A program made the translations under genes and the position numbers. From Herminiimonas fonticola (GTDB lineage Bacteria; Pseudomonadota; Gammaproteobacteria; Burkholderiales; Burkholderiaceae_D), in assembly GCF_003293745.1 (NCBI RefSeq), contig NZ_PTLZ01000002.1, positions 372,001-436,000 of the forward strand: a stretch of DNA of 64,000 nucleotides, given 5' to 3'. A model generated the notes under the pieces. The model made no database searches. It worked only from the letters and a program-made list of their open reading frames with translations, and was not told the origin of the DNA. Positions 56,736 to 64,000 of the stretch are shown in pieces. Position 1 is the stretch's first letter. Each line of letters starts with the position of its first letter.

Positions 56736-57479
56736 ATGAAAATTCAAACGCCAACATCTGAAAAAGCACACGTATTGGCGATTGATGACGATCCGATGAT
56801 CCGGCAGTTGATTTGTGATTATCTGGGTGACTATGACTACAAGGTCACAGCGCTCGCAGATAGTCGTGAGATGCTGGATGTCATGGCAAAGGAAACTGTA
56901 GATCTGCTGATTGTTGATTTGAAGTTGCCGGGCGAAGATGGCATGCAAATTACGCGCAGATTGCGTGACGAGTCCGACCTGCCCATCATCATGCTTACCG
57001 GACGCAAGGAAGAAGCAGATCGCGTGATGGGTTTGGAGTTGGGCGCTGATGATTATTTGACGAAACCATTCTCACCGCGTGAATTGCTGGCGCGCATACG
57101 TGCCTTGTTGCGGCGTGCCCGTGCGCAAGAAACGGTTGCCGATAGTTTGTCGCGCATACGTGCATACCGATTTTCCGGTTGGGAATTGAATGTCAGGTTG
57201 CGTCGTCTGGTCGATCCGGAGGGACAGAATGTTGCGCTCACGAATACTGAATTCAATCTGCTGACTGCATTTCTGGCAGCGCCGCAACGTGTGCTTTCCA
57301 GAGAAAAATTGCTTGAGTTATCGCGTTTGCACAATGACGAAGTCTACGATAGAGCAATTGATGTACAGGTTGGCCGCTTGCGCAAAAAGATAGAGGGCTT
57401 GCGTTCAAATGAACGTTTTATCCGCACTGAACGTGGCTCGGGTTATGTATTCACCTCAGACGCCAGCGCAATACGCTGA
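56736..57479 (+). CDS. OmpR-family response regulator
   Basis: This 247-residue regulator has a receiver domain (residues 11-127: acidic DDD 17-19, phosphoacceptor Asp61 in LLIVDLKLPGEDG, conserved Lys in YLTKPFSPREL) and a C-terminal winged helix (about 150-245; RVLSREKLLELSRLHNDEVYDRAIDVQVGRLRKKIEG). The ATG at 56736 gives the family start; the upstream reading from 56685 is not conserved. A hybrid sensor kinase starts 132 bp downstream on the same strand and is the likely partner. Signal and targets are unknown. Confidence 0.92.
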   Translation: MKIQTPTSEKAHVLAIDDDPMIRQLICDYLGDYDYKVTALADSREMLDVMAKETVDLLIVDLKLPGEDGMQITRRLRDESDLPIIMLTGRKEEADRVMGLELGADDYLTKPFSPRELLARIRALLRRARAQETVADSLSRIRAYRFSGWELNVRLRRLVDPEGQNVALTNTEFNLLTAFLAAPQRVLSREKLLELSRLHNDEVYDRAIDVQVGRLRKKIEGLRSNERFIRTERGSGYVFTSDASAIR

Positions 57480-57611
57480 GGTGCAAAGTGAGCGACGTGC
57501 ATGTATCCATGCAAAGGTATCTCGCGAACGTATTTGCAAAATGAATCTCACCGTACCAGCTTCACGTCTACTGTTTTGTATCCCGCTTCCTAGAAATATA
57601 GATCCACATAT

Positions 57612-60600
57612 ATGAATCTTAGCGCCGCTTTTCGATGGCAAACCGCGAGTGGATTGGTGTCTCTATCGGAAGAGGCGTGGACACTTTTTGATTTTCCCGT
57701 TGCCAGCGTATCGTCGTTGACCGAGTTGTGGCAGCGCGTGCATCCGGATGATCGGATGTCTGTATCGCAGTCTGTGGATCAGGCTTTACGCGATAACACT
57801 GTGCTTGATTTTGAACAACGCTTTTTGATGGCTGACGGTACGGTGCGCCATGTGCAAGTGATTGCACGCGCAGTCACAGGCAATGCGAGGAATGCCGAAG
57901 GTGCCGAATACATAGGCACAATGACAGATGTCACCGGACGTCAGCGATCACAACATGCCGTCGCAAATGCACTGCAAGAAATTCAGGCGCAAAACATTCA
58001 ATTCCGATTGGCGGTAGATCACATACCGGGTTTGGTCTGGAGTTCACAGCCTAACGGTTATATCGATTTCCTTAATTTGCGCTGGTTGGAATATACCGGT
58101 ATGCGACTCGCCGATGCTTGCGGTTGGGGCTGGCAGGCGGCCTTGCATCCGGATGATGCGCCTAGACTGATGGTGATATGGAAGCAGTTGCTGGAGACTG
58201 GTTCTGCCGGTGAAGCGAAAGCACGTCTGCGTCGTTACGATGGCAGTTACCGTTGGTTTATGTTTCGCGCGATTCCAATGTATGACGAAGACGACAAGCT
58301 GATCAAATGGTATGGCCAGACCACGGATATCGAAGATCACCAACGTGCCGAAGCATTGCTGGACAGGGAAAAACGCTTGCTGGAGCTGATTGCCAAGAGC
58401 AATCCCTTGCGTCATACCTTGAATGCAATGTGCGAAATGGTGGATGAGATGGCAGTCGGCTCGGTCTCATCAGTGTGGTTGATTTCATTGGAAAATCATC
58501 GGCTGGAACAGATCGCCGGGCCGGGTATACCGCAGAGTTTTACCGATGCTTTGGCCAGAGAAGAATTGAACTCGCAAGAAGGTCCCTGCGGTTTGGCCGC
58601 GTACTATCGAACGCCAGTTGTGATCACCGATATTGCCAATGATCCACGGTGGGCGGCATACGGCGAATTTCTGGTTCCGCATGGTTTGCGCGCTTGTGTA
58701 TCGACGCCTATTTTTTCATCTGCCGGGAATGTGCTGGGGACTTTTAGCCTGCATTCAAAAGAAGTAGGCGTACCTACTTCCTATCAACAAACAATCATTG
58801 ATCACTTCACGCATGTCGCCGCACTGGCGATAGAGCGGCAGCATGGTGATGCGGCATTGAAGGAAAGTGAAGAGCGCTTTCGCTTGATGGCGGAGTCCAC
58901 GCCCGATGTCATCTGGATTACTGATTTGGTGCCGGAGCGGGTGCTTTATGTCAGTCCCAGTTTCGAAAAATTGTGGGGACATACAGCCGCAGATCTGTAT
59001 CGCGATGCGCGTTTGTGGACCAAAGTGATACATCCCGAAGATGTAGCTCGCGTAGTTGAAATTTTTGCACAGGGAAAGAACGGAAAAACAGACGCGCTTT
59101 ACGATGTGGAGTTTCGTTTATTACGCGCTGATGGTTCGATACGCTGGATACATGAGCGCGCCGTTTTCATACGCGATCAAGCCGATGTCGCTTATCGGGT
59201 CAGCGGCATTTCTACCGATATTACCGAGCGTAAATTAACCGAGGCCGCCCTGCTTGCATCGCAAGAACGTTTCAAACTTGCGGTCGCCGCATCGGCAGAC
59301 GGCATCTGGGATTGGGATATATCCAGCGATGCGCTGTTTATGTCTGAGCGTGCACAACATATCTACGGCTTGCATTCTGATATTAATGTCAGACCAAGGC
59401 TGGAATGGTGCGCAATGATGACCATGCATCCAGCCGACGAAGCGGAACACGAGGTGTTGCTGACCAACTATTTATCAGGCATAGCTGCAAGCATTGATCA
59501 TGAATGCAGGGTGCAGGGCAGCGATGGACATTTCCATTGGATACGTATCCGTGGCATGTGTGAGCGCGACATCAATGGCCTCGCCACCCGTCTGGCCGGC
59601 TCCATCAGTGATATCGATATGCAGAAGCGCACGGAAGCCGCTTTGCAGCAAGCACGACGTCTGCAAGCGATGGGTACTTTGGCTGGTGGCATCGCACATG
59701 ATTTCAATAATATTCTAGGCGTCATTCTCGGATACGGCGAGATGGCCTTGAGCGATACGAATGAAGGCAGTCGCCAGCGGCGCGATCTGGAAAGCATCAT
59801 GAGCGCAGGTGAGCGTGGTCGCACCTTGGTCGATCGCATACTGACATTCAGTCGCAGCGGGTTTAGCGAACGCTTGCCGGTTCATGTAGAAGCCGTGGTG
59901 CAAGAGACCATAGATTTGTTGACGCCGACTTTGCCGGATAACATCGAAATCAATCTGTGTCTGACCGCTGGACGTACCGCCATGATGGGTGACGCGACGC
60001 AGGTGCATCAGCTGGTGATGAATCTGGTGACGAATGCCGTGCATGCGATGGAGAAAGGTGGCTTGATCTGGATTTCGCTGAGTGTGCGACATCGTCAAAG
60101 CGCACGCATTGCGACCACCGGCATGTTGCAGGAAGGCTCGTATCTTGTTCTTGAGATTGCCGATAGCGGTAGCGGTATAGAGCCCGATGTGCTGGATCGT
60201 ATTTTCGATCCTTTCTTTACAACCAAAGAGGTTGGCGTCGGCACCGGCCTTGGCCTGTCACTGGTGCATGGCATCGTGACCGATGTAGGCGGCGCCATCG
60301 ATGTGATGAGCACAGTAGGCAAGGGTAGTTTCTTTACCGTGTATTTACCTAGCGTAGGTGAGGCCGCTATCGATGATGTACTGACTGCACCGGCATTGCC
60401 ACTTGGTAATCGACAGCGCATTTTGGTGGTCGATGACGAAGAACCCTTGGTGCGATTGGCAACTCAGACATTGTTGAACCTGGGCTATGTGCCAGTACCA
60501 TTTACGTCCAGTCAATCTGCGCTGGATGCATTTACTGCTGCACCTGGCGAATTTGATGCGGTGCTGACGGATGAACGCATGCCAGGAATGTCAGGCTCGG

Positions 60601-60773
60601 TCTTGATAGGCGCAATGCGTAGTGTGCGTCCCTCGCTGCCCATCGTTTTAATGACCGGTTACTTGAGCGAAACCGCCGCAAAGAAAAAGTATGAGGCAGT
60701 GGCCGATATCATTTTGAAAAAGCCTTTGTCCATGAAAGATATGGCGAACGGCATGGCGCAGTTATTTACCTAA
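57612..60773 (+). CDS. Multi-PAS/GAF hybrid sensor histidine kinase
   Basis: This 1053-residue cytoplasmic kinase shows no convincing membrane segment. Domains in order: PAS-like (about 1-115), PAS (about 130-250, IQFRLAVDHIPGLVWSSQPNG), GAF (about 260-405), PAS (about 415-540, FRLMAESTPDVIWITD), PAS (about 545-670), and the histidine phosphotransfer domain with His696 in GGIAHDFNNILG. Then come HATPase (G boxes DSGSGIEPDVLDRIFDPFFT and GTGLGLSLVHGIV) and a C-terminal receiver with Asp987 in VLTDERMPG. The HDFNN box is typical of the HPK4-like kinases. It likely phosphorylates its own receiver and perhaps the regulator at 56736. The ligand is unknown. Confidence 0.9.
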   Translation: MNLSAAFRWQTASGLVSLSEEAWTLFDFPVASVSSLTELWQRVHPDDRMSVSQSVDQALRDNTVLDFEQRFLMADGTVRHVQVIARAVTGNARNAEGAEYIGTMTDVTGRQRSQHAVANALQEIQAQNIQFRLAVDHIPGLVWSSQPNGYIDFLNLRWLEYTGMRLADACGWGWQAALHPDDAPRLMVIWKQLLETGSAGEAKARLRRYDGSYRWFMFRAIPMYDEDDKLIKWYGQTTDIEDHQRAEALLDREKRLLELIAKSNPLRHTLNAMCEMVDEMAVGSVSSVWLISLENHRLEQIAGPGIPQSFTDALAREELNSQEGPCGLAAYYRTPVVITDIANDPRWAAYGEFLVPHGLRACVSTPIFSSAGNVLGTFSLHSKEVGVPTSYQQTIIDHFTHVAALAIERQHGDAALKESEERFRLMAESTPDVIWITDLVPERVLYVSPSFEKLWGHTAADLYRDARLWTKVIHPEDVARVVEIFAQGKNGKTDALYDVEFRLLRADGSIRWIHERAVFIRDQADVAYRVSGISTDITERKLTEAALLASQERFKLAVAASADGIWDWDISSDALFMSERAQHIYGLHSDINVRPRLEWCAMMTMHPADEAEHEVLLTNYLSGIAASIDHECRVQGSDGHFHWIRIRGMCERDINGLATRLAGSISDIDMQKRTEAALQQARRLQAMGTLAGGIAHDFNNILGVILGYGEMALSDTNEGSRQRRDLESIMSAGERGRTLVDRILTFSRSGFSERLPVHVEAVVQETIDLLTPTLPDNIEINLCLTAGRTAMMGDATQVHQLVMNLVTNAVHAMEKGGLIWISLSVRHRQSARIATTGMLQEGSYLVLEIADSGSGIEPDVLDRIFDPFFTTKEVGVGTGLGLSLVHGIVTDVGGAIDVMSTVGKGSFFTVYLPSVGEAAIDDVLTAPALPLGNRQRILVVDDEEPLVRLATQTLLNLGYVPVPFTSSQSALDAFTAAPGEFDAVLTDERMPGMSGSVLIGAMRSVRPSLPIVLMTGYLSETAAKKKYEAVADIILKKPLSMKDMANGMAQLFT

Positions 60774-60861
60774 TTCGCCGATAGTGATTCATGTCGATTG
60801 ACACAGAAGCTGAGCCATTCGATATATGCATGACACAAGCTTATACGACAATGCGATTATC

Positions 60862-60890
60862 CGATTCTTGAGAGTTTCATTCTCGAATCG
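60862..60890 (+). repeat. Hairpin between the hybrid kinase and xapX-like gene
   Basis: CGATTC (60862-60867) pairs with GAATCG (60885-60890), and GAGA (60870-60873) pairs with TCTC (60881-60884) around a TT bulge. It has no T run; it is either a weak terminator for the kinase or part of the leader of the next gene. Confidence 0.35.
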
Positions 60891-60914
60891 CTGATCGTTT
60901 TCAAGGAGTAGCGC

Positions 60915-61178
60915 ATGTATCTGATGTCCATCGGTGCCGGTATTTTGATTGGTGTCATCTACGCCTTAATGAATGTACGTTCGCCGGCACCGCCGGTGAT
61001 CGCTTTGCTGGGACTGCTCGGCATATTGATTGGTGAGCAAATGGTACCTATTGCCAAACGCGTCATCAGCGGCGAGCCAGTTTCCCTCGCTTGGTTTTCC
61101 AGTACCTGCGTACCGAAAATAACCGGTATCGAGGCTCCTCCTCCGCGCAAGGACGACACCAATCCTCCTGGCGTTTGA
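60915..61178 (+). CDS. XapX-family small membrane protein
   Basis: This 87-residue protein has two hydrophobic segments (about 3-22 and 28-48). It shows the XapX (DUF1427) pattern IGAGILIGVIYALMNVRSPAPPVIALLGLLGILIGEQ. The P-A-P-P and G-x-x-G-x-L-x-G-E-Q features fit the family. The C-terminal 35 residues are hydrophilic. The role is unknown. In several proteobacteria it lies next to metal-dependent hydrolase genes, as here. A good ribosome binding site (AAGGAG) precedes it. Confidence 0.8.
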   Translation: MYLMSIGAGILIGVIYALMNVRSPAPPVIALLGLLGILIGEQMVPIAKRVISGEPVSLAWFSSTCVPKITGIEAPPPRKDDTNPPGV

Positions 61179-61214
61179 TTGCATCTTCACCCGTTTCTTT
61201 TCATGGAATCCAAC

Positions 61215-63227
61215 ATGAACAATAATCGTAGAACTGTCCTGAAAACTGTTGCGTCCGGCGCCGCACTTGCAACTTTGGGTGCAATGTCTTCCAGCTCGAA
61301 TGCCGCTTCTGCTGCTAGTGCCAGCGTAACAAGCTCAGCATCCAGTACCAGTGTTAAACCAGCGGGCGCGACTTCGTCGCCGACATTGATTTTATTGAAC
61401 GGTCGCTTTCACACGGTTGATAAAAGCAAACCGACTGCTACTGCAGTAGCGATCAAGGATGGCAAGTTCCTCGCGGTCGGTGATGTGGAAGATGTGATGC
61501 GTCATCGCACGCCTGATAGCCAAGTCATTGATCTGAATGGTCGCACCGTGATCCCGGGTTTGAACGACTCGCACATCCATTTGATACGCGGTGGCCTTAA
61601 CTATAATCTTGAGTTGCGCTGGGAAGGCGTGCCATCGGTAGCCGATGCGCTGCGCATGCTGAAGGAGCAAGCGCTGCGCACGCCGAATCCGCAATGGGTG
61701 CGCGTGGTCGGCGGCTGGACAGAGTTTCAGTTCGCGGAAAAACGCATGCCGACGCTGGAAGAGATCAATGCAGCCGCACCGGATACGCCGGTGTTCGTCT
61801 TGCACCTGTACGATCGCGCCTTATTAAACCGCGCCGCCTTGCGCGCAGTTGGTTACACCAAGGACACGCCGAATCCACCTGGCGGTGAAATCCAGCGCGA
61901 TGCAGCCGGCAATCCAACCGGCATGTTGATCGCCAAACCGAATGCACTGATTCTGTATGCAACGCTGGCCAAAGGTCCGACCTTGCCGCGCGAGTTGCAA
62001 GTCAATTCCACACGTCAGTTTATGCGCGAGTTGAATCGCCTAGGCGTCACCAGCACCATCGACGCCGGTGGCGGCTTCCAGAATTATCCTGAGGATTACG
62101 CGATCATCGACCAGCTGGCGCGCGAGCAGCAACTGACAGTACGTGTTGCCTACAATCTGTTCACGCAGAACAAGGGCAAGGAACTGGAAGACTTCCAGAA
62201 ATGGAGCACGATGGTCAAGCCGGGCCAGGGCGATGATTTTTACCGCCATAACGGCGCCGGCGAAATGCTGGTGTTCTCGGCCGCAGACTTTGAAGATTTT
62301 CTGGAGCCTCGTCCTGATCTGCCACCGGGTATGGAAGCCGAGCTGGAACGCGTCGTACGTCATCTGGTGTCGCAACGCTGGCCGTTCCGCTTGCATGCAA
62401 CTTATGACGAATCGATCAGTCGCATGCTGGACGTATTCGAAAAGGTCAATCGTGAGATTCCATTCGATGGTTTGCGCTGGATGTTCGATCATGCGGAAAC
62501 CATCACGCCGCGCAATATCGATCGCGTGCGTGCACTCGGCGGTGGCATCGCGATTCAACATCGTATGGCATTCCAGGGTGAATATTTTGTAGAACGTTAC
62601 GGCACCGAAGCAGCGGCCAACACGCCGCCTATCAAGCGCATGCTGAATGCCGGCATTCCTGTAGGCGGCGGCACCGATGCAACGCGTGTCGCCAGTTACA
62701 ACCCGTGGACTGCACTGTACTGGCTGGTATCCGGCCGCACAGTTGGCGGCATGAAAATTTATGATTCCAGCGCACAGTTGTCGCGCGATACCGCGCTTGA
62801 ATTGTGGACCAACGGCAGCGCCTGGTTCTCCAGCGAACAAGGTAAAAAAGGCCGGATACAGGAAGGCCAGTTAGCCGATCTAGCCGTGTTATCGGCGGAC
62901 TTCTTCACGATCAAGGAAGACGCCATCAAATCGCTGGAATCGGTACTCACCATAGTCGGCGGCAAGATCGTGTTTGGCGCAGATGAATTCAGCAAGATTG
63001 CACCGCCACCGATACCAGTATTGCCGGATTGGTCGCCAGTCAAAACCGTGCCTGGCCATTACCGTCAAGTCGCGAGCAGCAAGCAGTTGGCTGCATTGCC
63101 GCATCAATGTGCAGGCGCTTGCGGCGTGCACATGCATGCACATGATGTCGCGCGCAAATCTACCGTGCCGGTAACGAGTCATACCGGTTTCTGGGGTGCG
63201 TTGGGTTGTAGCTGTTTTGCGTTCTGA
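61215..63227 (+). CDS. Exported amidohydrolase (YtcJ-like)
   Basis: This 670-residue amidohydrolase has a twin-arginine signal (NNNRRTVLKTVASGAALATL), a serine/alanine-rich linker, and then a metal-dependent hydrolase barrel. Metal-binding His-x-His is in VIPGLNDSHIHLIRGG. Further ligands are plausible in FRLHATYDES, MFDHAETITP and GGGTDATRVASYNPW. Relatives are YtcJ-like hydrolases with unassigned substrates. The C-terminal 50 residues are rich in Cys and His (HQCAGACGVHMHAHD, GCSCFAF), unusual for this family. The ATG at 61215 fits the signal; ATG at 61203 is also possible. Confidence 0.83.
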   Translation: MNNNRRTVLKTVASGAALATLGAMSSSSNAASAASASVTSSASSTSVKPAGATSSPTLILLNGRFHTVDKSKPTATAVAIKDGKFLAVGDVEDVMRHRTPDSQVIDLNGRTVIPGLNDSHIHLIRGGLNYNLELRWEGVPSVADALRMLKEQALRTPNPQWVRVVGGWTEFQFAEKRMPTLEEINAAAPDTPVFVLHLYDRALLNRAALRAVGYTKDTPNPPGGEIQRDAAGNPTGMLIAKPNALILYATLAKGPTLPRELQVNSTRQFMRELNRLGVTSTIDAGGGFQNYPEDYAIIDQLAREQQLTVRVAYNLFTQNKGKELEDFQKWSTMVKPGQGDDFYRHNGAGEMLVFSAADFEDFLEPRPDLPPGMEAELERVVRHLVSQRWPFRLHATYDESISRMLDVFEKVNREIPFDGLRWMFDHAETITPRNIDRVRALGGGIAIQHRMAFQGEYFVERYGTEAAANTPPIKRMLNAGIPVGGGTDATRVASYNPWTALYWLVSGRTVGGMKIYDSSAQLSRDTALELWTNGSAWFSSEQGKKGRIQEGQLADLAVLSADFFTIKEDAIKSLESVLTIVGGKIVFGADEFSKIAPPPIPVLPDWSPVKTVPGHYRQVASSKQLAALPHQCAGACGVHMHAHDVARKSTVPVTSHTGFWGALGCSCFAF

Positions 63228-63231
63228 TCGG

Positions 63232-63651
63232 ATGAAAAATTTTCTGATCAGATTCAATGCGCCGCAGGTCGATATCGGCCTGCTGTTCCTGCGTGTCAGC
63301 GGCGCCTTCATGCTTTTGCATGTGCATGGCTGGCCCAAGATTGTTCATTACAGTCATGAGTTGACGGTGATCGAAGATCCTTTCGGCTTGGGCGCGCAAT
63401 TTTCTCTGTTGGCAGCAATCTTTGCTGAAGTGGTTTGTCCTGTGCTGATAGCTATCGGCTTGCTGACGCGATTCGCTTGCCTGCCTGTGCTTGCCGTGTT
63501 GCTGGTGTCGATGTTCATCGTGCATCCGCAATGGTCGATTGCTGAAGGGCAGTTTGGCTGGTTGCTGATGGTGATTTTTGGTGCGATTGCTTTTTGCGGT
63601 CCTGGTAAATATGCGCTGGGTTCAGCCATCGGACGCAAGGAATTGTCATGA
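63232..63651 (+). CDS. DoxX-family membrane protein
   Basis: This 139-residue protein has four hydrophobic segments and the DoxX motif LLFLRVSGAFMLLHVHGWPKI near the N-terminus, followed by FGLGAQFSLLAAIFAEVVCPVLIAIGLLTR. Function is unsettled; family members are linked to thiosulfate:quinone oxidoreductase subunits and other redox roles. It begins 4 bp after the amidohydrolase stop and overlaps the next gene by 4 bp, so the three are probably one operon. Confidence 0.85.
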   Translation: MKNFLIRFNAPQVDIGLLFLRVSGAFMLLHVHGWPKIVHYSHELTVIEDPFGLGAQFSLLAAIFAEVVCPVLIAIGLLTRFACLPVLAVLLVSMFIVHPQWSIAEGQFGWLLMVIFGAIAFCGPGKYALGSAIGRKELS

Positions 63652-64000
63652 GCGCCGCTGCGGGCAAGACCGCAAGCGCGACTTCTTCCTGGAGTCCGCT
63701 GCAGAATAAATTATTTCGCGCGTTATGGCTGGCGACGGTGGCGTCGAATATCGGTACCTGGATGCACGATGTAGGCGCAGGTTGGATGATGACTTCGCTC
63801 AGCTCCGACCCGTTCATGGTGGCTTTGGTACAAGCAGCGACCAGCTTGCCTATGTTTCTGTTTGCGCTGCCTTCTGGTGTGCTGGCCGATATCGTGGACA
63901 GACGCAAATATTTGCTGTTCGCACAAATCTGGATGTTACTGACTGCGGCTGTACTGAGTGGATTTGCATTCGCTGGCATGGTGACGCCGGAGATTCTGCT
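63648..64000 (+). CDS. MFS transporter (5' part, cut by window edge)
   Basis: The first 117 residues of a major facilitator of the EntS/MFS_3 type are visible. After a polar start of about 20 residues come ALWLATVASNIGTWMHDVGAGWMM, LVQAATSLPMFLFALPSGVLADIVDRRKYLL (the G-x-LAD-R-R-K motif of MFS loop 2-3) and the next helix. Its ATG overlaps the DoxX gene stop (ATGA). The substrate is unknown; this subfamily often exports small molecules or siderophores. The gene runs off the right edge. Confidence 0.85.
   Translation, partial: MSAAAGKTASATSSWSPLQNKLFRALWLATVASNIGTWMHDVGAGWMMTSLSSDPFMVALVQAATSLPMFLFALPSGVLADIVDRRKYLLFAQIWMLLTAAVLSGFAFAGMVTPEIL

Overview
The window looks like chromosomal DNA of a betaproteobacterium of the order Burkholderiales, most likely family Oxalobacteraceae (Herminiimonas/Janthinobacterium-like). 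This rests on the moderate GC content, the housekeeping order carA-carB-greA-DUF4149-yhbY-rlmE-ftsH-folP-glmM, and the protein sequences. The genus call is inference from sequence alone. I saw no transposase, phage gene, CRISPR array or plasmid function.

Layout. (1) 1-9.4 kb is a phosphate-starvation block: sixA and ppk1 on the minus strand, divergent from pstSCAB-phoU-phoB-phoR. The ppk1/pstS intergenic region carries two back-to-back Pho boxes, so polyphosphate synthesis and high-affinity phosphate uptake appear to be controlled by the PhoB/PhoR pair encoded at the end of the operon. (2) 9.6-14.4 kb is an alternative caa3-type cytochrome c oxidase operon (coxMNOP type plus a small subunit IV) whose subunit II carries a fused cytochrome c domain. 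(3) 14.6-37.4 kb is one long co-directional surface-polysaccharide (probably O-antigen) cluster. It holds GDP-mannose genes (manC, gmd), a flippase, a polymerase candidate, five glycosyltransferases, a Gmd paralogue beside a sugar C-methyltransferase, a reductase/initiating-transferase/WbpM-like dehydratase trio, and rfbBACD for dTDP-L-rhamnose. Its centre is visibly AT-rich (19 G/C of 60 at 26041-26100, against 31 of 60 at 50041-50100), which suggests horizontal exchange. An FkbM methyltransferase in it is broken by one in-frame stop codon.

(4) 37.5-42.7 kb holds single genes: an orphan iron-binding protein, a patatin-like lipoprotein, an NlpC/P60 hydrolase, a response regulator with a degenerate GGDEF domain, an unknown small protein and a GlcG/HbpS-like protein. 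(5) 42.8-54.2 kb is the housekeeping block starting with carAB. Its leader can fold into a three-way junction followed by a hairpin around the ribosome binding site, which is the best candidate here for an undescribed regulatory RNA. It ends with glmM and tRNA-Pro(TGG). (6) 54.4-64 kb has two small orphan ORFs, tRNA-Arg(TCT), a secreted alpha/beta hydrolase, an OmpR-type regulator next to a large multi-PAS hybrid kinase, and an XapX/amidohydrolase/DoxX/MFS group that runs off the right edge.

I found no clearly new multi-gene defence or mobile system. The points most worth follow-up are the carAB leader RNA, the Gmd-paralogue/C-methyltransferase pair, the nonsense-mutated FkbM gene and the divergent Pho boxes. 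Start codons were chosen by ribosome binding site, family length and overlap with the upstream gene. Residue numbers refer to those starts.
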